Of a stretch of 61,956 nucleotides of DNA, positions 55,179 to 61,956 are shown piece after piece. Below the pieces are notes generated by a model. It was given only the letters and a program-made list of their open reading frames with translations, made no database searches and was not told the origin of the DNA. The first letter of the stretch is position 1. Every line of letters begins with the position of its first letter. Made by a program: the position numbers and the translations under genes. Source of the stretch: Trichococcus patagoniensis. Lineage in GTDB: Bacteria; Bacillota; Bacilli; Lactobacillales; Aerococcaceae. The DNA lies in the NCBI RefSeq assembly GCF_003051085.1, contig NZ_QAOM01000018.1, forward strand, positions 1 through 61,956. Direction: 5' to 3'.

Positions 55179-56687
55179 TTATTCGGCTGAAGTCTGTCCT
55201 TCAGTCAGGGTTACGGTCGTCGACTGCAGCGTGCCTTCGCGGTAGTAGGAGATTTCCACATCGGTTCCTACTTCCAGTGCATACAAGATTTTGCGCAGGT
55301 CGACGATGCTCGTTACGGCTTCGCCGTTCATTTCGGTGATGACGTCGTATTGTTCCAAACCGCCCAATTCGGCGGCGGACAAGGCTTGGACTTCCGCAAT
55401 GACGACGCCTGCCGTCACATCATCAGGCAGAGTCAGGACCGAACTTTGTTGGGACGCGGAAATTTGGGAGAGATCCAGCATGGATACGCCCAGGATCGGA
55501 CGGATGATTTCGCCGTTTTGTTCCAGTTCGTTGATGATGGTCAGAACGTCGTTGCTTGGGATCGCAAAACCCATCCCCTCAACATTAGAATCGGATATTT
55601 TCATCGAGTTGATGCCGATGACTTGGCCGGCGATATTGATCAAGGCGCCACCGGAATTACCCGGATTGATTGCCGCATCCGTCTGCAGCGCCGTCACATC
55701 CCAGTCGACAATGCTGTCGCCATCCACATCTGTGGATACAGAACGGTTCTTGGCTGAAATGATCCCTTGCGTGACCGAAGTGGCAAACTCGGTTCCAAGC
55801 GGAGAGCCGATTGCGATGGCCGGTTCACCGACATTCACAGCGTCCGAATCACCGAAGGAAGCCACGGCAGTGACATTCGATGCCGGGATCGTCAAGACGG
55901 CCAAGTCGGTCCAGACGTCGCTGCCCACGACGGTCGCTACTTCTTTCGTGCCGTCCTTCATCAGGATTTCCAGTTCATCCGCCCCGTCGATGACGTGGTT
56001 GTTGGTTACGATATAGGCAAGGTCATCCTCGATCTTATAGATGACCCCGCTGCCCTCACTCGATGTCTCTAAAGTCCCGTTTGTGGTGTCAGAAGAGTTC
56101 TGTGGCAGATCGAAGCCGAACATGTTCGGATTGCCCGCCTGCATGTTGATGATGGAAACGACTGCGTCCTGGACTTTTTCCACAGCTGCGGTCGTATCGG
56201 TGGTTATGTTGACGGCAACGTCCGTAACGGTTTCATTGATGGCTGTATTTCCGCTGTCGCCTGTTCCGGATCCATTACCGAGGATGCCCGAACCGAACAG
56301 CAAGCCGGCACCGATCAGGGCGACCATACCGCCTCCGATCAATCCGCCGACGATGCCGTTCCTGATTGGTGAATTTTTGCGGTCTTTTGGACGTCTGGAT
56401 GCATCCTCATTCTCGCTTACGCTGTTGTATACGCGCGCGCGTTCCTCTTTGTTCATTGTGGGCCTTGTGGCTGATTCCGGTATCGGCTCTTCCTCAGAAA
56501 CCACGTCCTCGCTAGCTGTTTCTTCGACCTCCGTGTATTCTGCCTCTATTTCTGTTTCTTCGGATAAGTCTTCTTGCATGTGATCAGCAGATGGAGCGTC
56601 GGCGGCAGTCGATTCAATCTCAGTTTCCGTTTCATTGTATGCTTCTTGATCGATCGGATTTTTTTTATTTTCTTCGTCCCTGTCCAT
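55179..56687 (-). CDS. htrA: HtrA/DegP-type membrane serine protease
   Basis: A 502-residue surface quality-control protease. A long acidic cytosolic N terminus (1-105, many Glu) is followed by one membrane segment (about 111-136). The trypsin-like domain has His231 (TNNHVIDG), Asp261 (DLAVLTI) and Ser345 (NPGNSGGALI), and one PDZ domain closes the protein (from about 400, TAGVVIAEVQALSAAELGG). The acidic N terminus is longer than in many streptococcal HtrA proteins. AAGGAGG seven bases before ATG fixes the start. The rlmH-htrA-walJ neighbourhood is typical of Firmicutes. Confidence 0.95.
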   Translation of the reverse strand: MDRDEENKKNPIDQEAYNETETEIESTAADAPSADHMQEDLSEETEIEAEYTEVEETASEDVVSEEEPIPESATRPTMNKEERARVYNSVSENEDASRRPKDRKNSPIRNGIVGGLIGGGMVALIGAGLLFGSGILGNGSGTGDSGNTAINETVTDVAVNITTDTTAAVEKVQDAVVSIINMQAGNPNMFGFDLPQNSSDTTNGTLETSSEGSGVIYKIEDDLAYIVTNNHVIDGADELEILMKDGTKEVATVVGSDVWTDLAVLTIPASNVTAVASFGDSDAVNVGEPAIAIGSPLGTEFATSVTQGIISAKNRSVSTDVDGDSIVDWDVTALQTDAAINPGNSGGALINIAGQVIGINSMKISDSNVEGMGFAIPSNDVLTIINELEQNGEIIRPILGVSMLDLSQISASQQSSVLTLPDDVTAGVVIAEVQALSAAELGGLEQYDVITEMNGEAVTSIVDLRKILYALEVGTDVEISYYREGTLQSTTVTLTEGQTSAE

Positions 56688-56871
56688 GTTGATTCCTCCT
56701 TATCGTTCTACATACTCAGTATAGTTCCTTATTTTGAATAAATTATGAAGATAGTAAGAGAATATTTCGGAAAATTGATCCTCAGTGAGCTTATTGTATC
56801 ATATCCGCGTATGCAAAAAGGAGCGGAATCACTCGATCCGCCCCTTCTGCGCTTGCAATCCTGCTGCGCGA

Positions 56872-57687
56872 CTAAACTCTGAAAAGTTCGGTCGGCTCGT
56901 CCGGATCGGTATCATATACAAAAAAATCTTCATTAACGCCCATGCCTTTTTGCATCAAGATACTTTCGGCGGTATGATGCGCCAACGTCTTGATATTGTT
57001 GTCCCGGCTCAAATGCCCGAGATAGATGCGCTTCGTCCGGTCGCCCAGCATTTCGGCGACGGCGGCAGCCCCATCTTCATTGGACAGATGGCCTTCATCC
57101 CCCAAAATACGCTGCTTCAGTGACCAAGGATACCCGCCCATGCGCAACAATTCCAGATCGTGGTTGCTTTCGATCAGGTACGCATCCGCATCCCGCAAAA
57201 GACCGCGCAAGCGATCGCTGACATAGCCGGTATCGGTCAACATGACCATCTGCTTGCCTTCATGATGGAAGGAGTAGAACTGCGGCTCCGCGGCATCATG
57301 GGAAACGCCGTAACTTTGGATATCGACATCGCCCAAGGTCAGCACCTGACCCATCTCGAAGATGTGCTTCTGCTCGGTTTTGACGTTGCCGATGATGTGA
57401 TCCATCGCTTTCCAAGTCGCTTCATTCGCATAAAGATCCATGTGGTACTTGCGCGCCAGCACGCCTAAGCCGTGCACGTGGTCGCGGTGTTCATGCGTGA
57501 CGAGGATCGTGTCCACATCCGCAAGGTTCCGATCGATTTTCTCCATCAGACCGGCTATTTTCTTTCCACTCAGTCCGCAGTCCACCAATATTTTGCGTTT
57601 GGGTGTCTCGATATAGGTGCAGTTGCCGGAACTGCCGCTCGCCAGATAGCTGACGCGCATGCCCTCTTTTTCTATTGTGTCAATCAA
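56872..57687 (-). CDS. walJ: WalJ/YycJ metallo-beta-lactamase-fold hydrolase
   Basis: About 271 residues from the TTG at 57685-57687, chosen because GGAGGGG lies six bases upstream. The ATG at 57711 has no such site; the ATG before RVSYLASGSSG (57658-57660) is another candidate and gives the usual family start. Motifs are LASGSSGNCTYIE, the metal-binding THEHRDHVHGLGVL, LTDTGYVSD and YLGHLSRDNN. It is a likely 5'-3' exonuclease/phosphodiesterase of the YycJ type, linked in Firmicutes to the WalRK cell-wall regulon. walRK itself is not in view. Confidence 0.92.
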   Translation of the reverse strand: MIDTIEKEGMRVSYLASGSSGNCTYIETPKRKILVDCGLSGKKIAGLMEKIDRNLADVDTILVTHEHRDHVHGLGVLARKYHMDLYANEATWKAMDHIIGNVKTEQKHIFEMGQVLTLGDVDIQSYGVSHDAAEPQFYSFHHEGKQMVMLTDTGYVSDRLRGLLRDADAYLIESNHDLELLRMGGYPWSLKQRILGDEGHLSNEDGAAAVAEMLGDRTKRIYLGHLSRDNNIKTLAHHTAESILMQKGMGVNEDFFVYDTDPDEPTELFRV

Positions 57688-57789
57688 ACTTAGCCCCTCC
57701 AATACATCCATAAGTGTAACTTATTTTTTGGAAAATGCCAGTAATTTTTCTCCATGTTAGGAAAAGTTAATCTTCGGCACAGCATGGGG

Positions 57790-57824
57790 AATATCATTAA
57801 CTTAAGGGTATTGACAAATAAGAG
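57790..57824 (+). repeat. Dispersed repeat with TCATTAACTTAAGG motif, copy 1
   Basis: AATATCATTAACTTAAGGG, then TATTGACAAATAAGAG, is nearly identical to the copy at 61863-61897 (two differences). Downstream homology continues for about 45 more bases, but the hairpin that follows copy 3 is degenerate here. Confidence 0.8.
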
Positions 57825-57981
57825 GTGCGGGGAAATGGGAGAGAAATCCTCTCATTGATCCATCCTGAATCAGTTGGAGTGTCATTTTTGCCCCTCCTTT
57901 TGATATATAATGCTTACTCATTACATTAAGTATATGGGATGGTATGGGCGATCAGAATTCAGAAGAAATGCTCAGCGCGGT

Positions 57982-58134
57982 GGCCAAAATTGTCGAATAG
58001 GTGAGTTAGATTCGACAATTTGACACCAGATTGGACCGAGATTGTCGAATGTCGAGAAACTTTCGACAATTTGACATCATGTCGGACCAAAATTGTCGAA
58101 TATCTGAGGAACATTCAACAATTTGGCCCCGCAG
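57982..58134. repeat. Hairpin array C: three units, 51-52-bp period
   Basis: ATTGTCGAA starts at 57989, 58041 and 58092. It pairs with TTCGACAAT at 58011 and 58062 and TTCAACAAT at 58114. The loops are 13, 12 and 13 bases. The flanks (GGACC before, TTGACA or TTGGCC after) are partly shared too. The arrangement matches array A. Confidence 0.9.
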
Positions 58135-58136
58135 TC

Positions 58137-58179
58137 AAAAAAAGCGAGAATGCATTCATGATGCATTCTCGCTTTTTTT
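58137..58179. terminator. Bidirectional terminator
   Basis: AAAAAAGCGAGAATGCAT pairs perfectly with ATGCATTCTCGCTTTTTT; T-runs on both strands. Confidence 0.85.
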
Positions 58180-58183
58180 ACAG

Positions 58184-58211
58184 TTGTCAAGTTGCTTAAG
58201 TTAATGACATT
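58184..58211 (-). repeat. Dispersed repeat motif, copy 2 (inverted)
   Basis: The minus strand reads AATGTCATTAACTTAAG, then CAACTTGACAA, the same core as copies 1 and 3 with a shortened centre. It lies just after the stop of the pyruvate-kinase-like gene. Confidence 0.65.
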
Positions 58212-58242
58212 GACTTCATGGGGAGGCCACTCCGAAAGCCGC

Positions 58243-59763
58243 TTATTTTTTTGGTTTGCCCCAAGCTTTCTTGGCGATTTTGAGCGCACGCAGTTGGGCG
58301 GTCTTCTTCGATCGGTTCTGTTGGCTCTGCACCAGGATCGCATCCAGCAAGGTGATTCCCTCTTCCACGAATTCGCCTTTGTTCAGCATGACGCACTCCG
58401 CCTGTCCGGCCATCGTCGCATCCGACATCTCCGCCCGCGTAGGCACACCCGTTTTCACCATGTTCTCGAGAACCTGGGTGCTCCAGATGACGGGAATGTG
58501 CGCGGCCTCGCAGATCCAGAGTATTTCTTCCTGCAGTTCCGAAAGCCTCAGGAACCCTGCCTCGGCAGCCAAGTCCCCGCGGGCGATCATGATTGCCAAT
58601 GGATTTTTGCTGGCGGCGGCAACAATCAGTTCCGGCAGATGATTCACGGCTTCAACCGTTTCGATTTTGATCACAAGCGGGATGGCGACTGCTGCTTCAC
58701 TGCCGACTTGCTCCGCCAACGTTTTCTGGATAACGGCGATGTCCTTGCTGCCGCGGACAAAAGAGAAGCCAAGGATATCGGCCTCCTTTTCGGCCACCAG
58801 TAAGTCTTCGCGATCCTTATCCGTCAAGATCGGCATCCTGAAAGTTGATTCCGGGAAATTGAGCCCTTTCTGCGCCTTCACTCTGATTCCCTTTGGCTTG
58901 GCCACTTTTCCGACCTGCACGACGACGCCTTGCGGTTTCTGCTCCACAACACGCCCTTCCAGGACGCCATCATCCAAAATGACCGGACTGTCGACCTTGA
59001 GCTCATCAAAGAGGTTCAGGCTTTCGCTGAACACAATGATCGGATAGTGTTTCAGATCTTTGAAGGAAGCATCCGCCGACAGGAAGAATAAGTCGCCAAC
59101 CTTGAGGCGCGGCTTCTCCTTTTCGCTGATGACGGCATCCACCCGGATCTTCGGACCCGCGATGTCAAAATAGATGCGGCAATTTTTGCCGGCAGTTTTT
59201 TGGGCTTCCCGCAGGTTTTCGACCATCTTAAGCCAGACCGTGCTGTCATCATGGGCGCAGTTGATGCGGGCGATATCCATGCCTCTATCCAGGAGACGGA
59301 CAAGGAAGGCGTTATCTTCTGCGGCCTGTTCCGGAAGGGTGACCATGATCCGGGTCGTCCTGTGCTTTGGTGGGTCACCCAATAAGGCGTTCGCCTCGGT
59401 CGCCAGTTTTTTCCGGCCCGGGAATTTCTCGGTTGACTTAGGATAGTCATCCAGCTGCTTGATTTCCCCTGACATCAGCGCCAAGTTGCGGACGATCGCA
59501 TCCAGCTGTTGGAGCACTTTCGATTCCGTCCTTCCCAGTGAGGATAGACCCCATTTTGACAGACGGCTCTGCAAGGGGCGGATATCCCTGCGGCGCAACG
59601 CCAGATAGTACGCCAAGTTTTTGCCGCTGAGTTGGAAGGACGTCCGGGAAATGCCCGGCTCCCATTCTTCATAGAGGGCATTGCCTTCTTGGTAGACCGC
59701 CTGACGGATCGCCTGCATCTCCTGATAAAGCGACTGCAATTCATTCCATTCTTTTTCTTTCAT
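58243..59763 (-). CDS. Pyruvate-kinase-like protein with N-terminal extension
   Basis: A 506-residue protein from the ATG at 59761-59763 (GAGGTG eight bases upstream). Residues from about 140 on match the pyruvate kinase barrel: DIARINCAHDD, YFDIAGPKIRV, ILTDKDREDL, the metal and phosphate residues in VIKIETVEAV and MIARGDLAAEAG, and STQVLENMVKTGVPTRAEMSDATMAGQ. The first 130 residues are a helical extension (LQSLYQEMQAIRQAVYQEGN) not found in normal enzymes. The protein ends soon after MLNKGEFVEEGITLLDAI, so the C-terminal regulatory domain is absent. The usual RLNFSHG is RINCAHD and GDLG is GDLA. It may be an unusual pyruvate kinase or act on another enolpyruvate-type substrate. Confidence 0.82.
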   Translation of the reverse strand: MKEKEWNELQSLYQEMQAIRQAVYQEGNALYEEWEPGISRTSFQLSGKNLAYYLALRRRDIRPLQSRLSKWGLSSLGRTESKVLQQLDAIVRNLALMSGEIKQLDDYPKSTEKFPGRKKLATEANALLGDPPKHRTTRIMVTLPEQAAEDNAFLVRLLDRGMDIARINCAHDDSTVWLKMVENLREAQKTAGKNCRIYFDIAGPKIRVDAVISEKEKPRLKVGDLFFLSADASFKDLKHYPIIVFSESLNLFDELKVDSPVILDDGVLEGRVVEQKPQGVVVQVGKVAKPKGIRVKAQKGLNFPESTFRMPILTDKDREDLLVAEKEADILGFSFVRGSKDIAVIQKTLAEQVGSEAAVAIPLVIKIETVEAVNHLPELIVAAASKNPLAIMIARGDLAAEAGFLRLSELQEEILWICEAAHIPVIWSTQVLENMVKTGVPTRAEMSDATMAGQAECVMLNKGEFVEEGITLLDAILVQSQQNRSKKTAQLRALKIAKKAWGKPKK

Positions 59764-59837
59764 TTTGTTCGCACCTCGACCTTTCATCATTCATCGAATA
59801 TAGGATGGCTGCCGGAATATAGCCCGGTATCTGAAAC

Positions 59838-59876
59838 AAAAACACCCTGCTCTGCTTCAGAATAGGATGTTTTTGA
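59838..59876 (-). terminator. Terminator of the DUF2207 gene
   Basis: AAAAACACCCT pairs with AGGATGTTTTT (G.T pair included) around a long loop, with GTTTTTG on the minus strand, about 20 bases after the stop codon. Confidence 0.65.
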
Positions 59877-59894
59877 AAGTATGCACGTCATTCG

Positions 59895-61760
59895 TCAGAA
59901 AGCCCCGCCGCCGGAGCCGCCACCCGAACCTCCGGATGAGCCGCCACCGAAACCGCCGCCGAAGCCGCTGCTGTTCGAGGAAGTCGGCATCGATTTGGTT
60001 ACGCCTGTGTTGATGCTGTTGTTCAGCATGGACAGGAAAATGGCGTTGTTCATGTAGTAATAGCTGCCGAATGCGGAAGCTTGGATTTCATTCACAGGGA
60101 ACTCGACCTTCATCTGCTTCATGACTTTGTCGGCCACACCCAGCGAAACGGCATAGACCAAGAAATGATCCCACAAAGCGATGGATCCGACTTCACGCAT
60201 CGGGAAATCACCCACGTCCTTCAGCATGTTGCGGAAACCGGCCCATTCCTGTTTCGTGCGTTCACCCTCGGCCGTCATGATCGGTTTGGCTGCTACTGTA
60301 ACGACCTGAATGAAACTGATTACCACACTCAATACCACAAGAATGATCACCCAAGCAGTAAAGCTCCCTGTGGCAATAGCGAGAGCTGAGATCGCAAACA
60401 ATAAAACGACGCTGGCGACCAACGCCAGGACTGCGAAGGCAATCGCTTTGGCATTGTCCTTCGAGCGGTAGTTCTTGCGTTTCGGCGTGGCGACATCCAT
60501 CACCCGTTCTTGCCATTTGACCCGATTCTCATTGAAGCGTTTGGCTTCCGCCGAATTGTCGGCGATGTTCTCGATATCGTCGAGCGTGACGCTTTCCCCA
60601 TCCCCGACATCGCTGATGAACCAATCCAAAAGCAGCTTTTCATGGCTCAGGAGCGGGGCATTTTTCGTGTCCTTGATCTGCATCAGACGGAAGGAGTCTT
60701 CCGGCGCTTTTTCCCGCCCGAAAAGCCCTTTTTGGGGAATCTGCACCGGCGAAATCGTCAGATAGCCTTTCCGCACCAAATCCAGGATAGTGGCCGAAAT
60801 GTCGGCAGCTTGCACATTTCCGCTGAAGACGGCACCGTTCATGACGGCAGGCGTCATATCCTCAGGCAATTCATAGATATGATCCGGCAGATGGATTTCC
60901 TGCGGGATTTCTCTTTTCCGGACTTTCCTTATCCACAGGAATGCCAGGATCGGCAAAATCGGTGAAACGATCGCAAGTGCGATGGCTGCCATGCCGAACA
61001 GGGCAGCATTGCGTTCTTCCTCTTCCGCCAATGCGGCTTCCTGCGCCAATATTTCATCAAATTTATCCTCGTTCACCACATTCGGATTGTCTGCGGTGAT
61101 GCTGGTCGGGAAAATCACATGGGCCTCCACGAATTGATTAGTCGGATTCTGTGGAACGTACAGGAAGACTTTTTGATTGTCTTGCAACGTCACTGAACTG
61201 TTCTCATCGCCGCCGTGGCCCCAAGCGCGCAATTCCTCTTCACCGGTCGCTTCCGGCAAAAGTATGGTGACGTCCACATCATTCAACGGATCCTCCCAGG
61301 CGGAACCGATGACCTTGCGGTTGAATTCGGCGATGTCGTTGTAATTCGTGATGATTTCAGGAATGCGGTATTGATAGATGACCGTCTGGATCTCATCCGT
61401 CATTTTGTTGTATACGGTAAAATTCAGGTAATCGCCGGTGTTGTCCAGTTTGAACGTCCCCGGTTCCTCCGTGTCGCTTAGAGCAAAAGGGAAGGGACTT
61501 TCCGACAGATAGCCTTGCATCGACACTTTGACATCTGTCGGATCCGCTACCTCCGAAATATCCAAATCATACAGCACCCCATTGAATTCCCCTTCAAAAT
61601 CGTAAGTGATGCTCTCGGTAAAAAAAGCGCTGCCATTCCGCTGTATTTCGACCAACACATCATAATTCGTAATCTCATAGGAACGGGCCTGTACTTCCTT
61701 CTGTCCAAATCCAATCAAAAAAAAGAACATGAACAGCACAATCGAGCCTATCCGTTTCAT
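59895..61760 (-). CDS. DUF2207 family membrane protein
   Basis: A 621-residue protein. It has a signal peptide (RIGSIVLFMFFFLIGFGQKEVQA), an extracellular beta-rich domain of about 220 residues (YEITNYDVLVEIQRNGSAFF) as in DUF2207, and a membrane segment (about 250-275). A cytosolic part follows (LPDHIYELPEDMTPAVMNG, then VFSGNVQAADISATILDLVRK), then two more membrane helices, and a C-terminal glycine/serine-rich tail ending GGGAF. The family is widespread in Firmicutes and its function is unknown. GGAAGG supports the start. Confidence 0.9.
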   Translation of the reverse strand: MKRIGSIVLFMFFFLIGFGQKEVQARSYEITNYDVLVEIQRNGSAFFTESITYDFEGEFNGVLYDLDISEVADPTDVKVSMQGYLSESPFPFALSDTEEPGTFKLDNTGDYLNFTVYNKMTDEIQTVIYQYRIPEIITNYNDIAEFNRKVIGSAWEDPLNDVDVTILLPEATGEEELRAWGHGGDENSSVTLQDNQKVFLYVPQNPTNQFVEAHVIFPTSITADNPNVVNEDKFDEILAQEAALAEEEERNAALFGMAAIALAIVSPILPILAFLWIRKVRKREIPQEIHLPDHIYELPEDMTPAVMNGAVFSGNVQAADISATILDLVRKGYLTISPVQIPQKGLFGREKAPEDSFRLMQIKDTKNAPLLSHEKLLLDWFISDVGDGESVTLDDIENIADNSAEAKRFNENRVKWQERVMDVATPKRKNYRSKDNAKAIAFAVLALVASVVLLFAISALAIATGSFTAWVIILVVLSVVISFIQVVTVAAKPIMTAEGERTKQEWAGFRNMLKDVGDFPMREVGSIALWDHFLVYAVSLGVADKVMKQMKVEFPVNEIQASAFGSYYYMNNAIFLSMLNNSINTGVTKSMPTSSNSSGFGGGFGGGSSGGSGGGSGGGAF

Positions 61761-61862
61761 TGTTACCTTCCCCTTCCGATACCTCCATCAAGCTTATCGC
61801 TTCTGATATCCCCATTTTAACAAACTTTGGGCCGTTAAAAAAGGAAGAACCTCATTTCGAGC

Positions 61863-61897
61863 AATGTCATTAACTTAAGGGCATTGACAAATAAGAG
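61863..61897 (+). repeat. Dispersed repeat with TCATTAACTTAAGG motif, copy 3
   Basis: AATGTCATTAACTTAAGGG, then CATTGACAAATAAGAG, matches copy 1 at 57790-57824 with two differences and runs straight into the hairpin at 61893-61942. Confidence 0.8.
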
Positions 61898-61942
61898 ACA
61901 GGTAGAAATGGGAGAAGTACTCTCTCATTTCTACCTGTCTCT
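61893..61942. terminator. Long terminator-like hairpin at the window end
   Basis: A 22-base stem (AGAGACAGGTAGAAATGGGAGA against TCTCTCATTTCTACCTGTCTCT, one mismatch) with a short loop. It probably ends a gene lying beyond the window on the minus strand. It is part of the dispersed repeat. Confidence 0.7.
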
Positions 61943-61956
61943 TTCGTTTCTGGCAA

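Noticed and set aside
55291-56583. Long plus-strand frames opposite htrA
   Set aside because: Antisense reading of htrA with Ser/Pro/Thr-rich composition and no start signals.
57982-58134. Hairpin array C as a CRISPR
   Set aside because: The conserved parts are palindromic arms rather than 24-37-bp identical repeats, only three units exist, the loops differ, and no cas gene is in the window.

Overview
The window reads as a chromosomal segment of a low-to-moderate GC Gram-positive bacterium of the order Lactobacillales. The family Carnobacteriaceae (Trichococcus or Carnobacterium-like) is my best guess. The basis is AGGAGG-type ribosome binding sites throughout, frequent TTG/GTG starts, many PTS permeases, LicT-type antitermination, KtrAB, and the rlmH / htrA / walJ neighbourhood known from Firmicutes. 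The genus is inference, not proof. Most genes are on the minus strand.

Region by region. (1) 0.1-6.1 kb: DUF2200 protein, CDF cation exporter, a 609-residue FtsH-type protease, an anchored small-domain protein, and an ammonium channel fused to a PII regulator. (2) 6.1-10.5 kb: a gene-poor stretch with a tiny lmo0937-type membrane protein, then a lipoprotein gene split inside its signal peptide by a TnpB-only IS200/IS605-type element, then DUF4230 and a small histidine-rich protein. (3) 10.5-22.9 kb: a ureide (allantoin-type) catabolic island. It holds allD, a gene graveyard, carbamate kinase, DUF2877 (AllH), a fused FdrA-AllG protein, a divergent PucR regulator with an alpha/beta hydrolase, a cytosine-deaminase-like amidohydrolase and a carrier. 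Together AllD plus the oxamate carbamoyltransferase and carbamate kinase would turn ureidoglycolate into oxamate, CO2, NH3 and ATP. (4) 23.4-29.3 kb: a dicarboxylate/amino-acid symporter, then a complete beta-glucoside PTS operon with two visible RAT antiterminator/terminator switches. (5) 29.4-34.6 kb: fabV, AIM24, a SufT-like protein, ilvD and rluF. (6) 35.1-41.2 kb: a 2,4-dienoyl-CoA-reductase-like flavoenzyme with its CdaR/PucR-type regulator, and glgX. Two decayed copies of a DUF960-like gene flank this block. (7) 41.6-42.8 kb: a defective IS4-family element. (8) 43.0-51.1 kb: glycerate kinase, EIIA, mannose-6-phosphate isomerase, glucose-family PTS EIIBC, GH38 alpha-mannosidase and an RpiR regulator. 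The gene set matches use of mannosylglycerate or a related mannoside. (9) 51.4-61.9 kb: rlmH, ktrBA, a roughly 900 bp intergenic region with a cluster of DnaA boxes and hairpin repeats, htrA, walJ, a pyruvate-kinase-like protein and a DUF2207 membrane protein.

The most unusual items are: the reconstructable TnpB insertion into a lipoprotein signal peptide; three intergenic arrays of hairpins that share a period of about 51-52 bp and mostly a 13-nt loop but have different arm sequences, all within 3.8 kb around the htrA region; the DnaA-box cluster without dnaA; the AllF-AllG fusion; the Amt-PII fusion lacking the uridylylation tyrosine; the mannoside locus; and the pyruvate-kinase-like protein with an N-terminal extension and no C-terminal domain. 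All functions are read from sequence without database searches.
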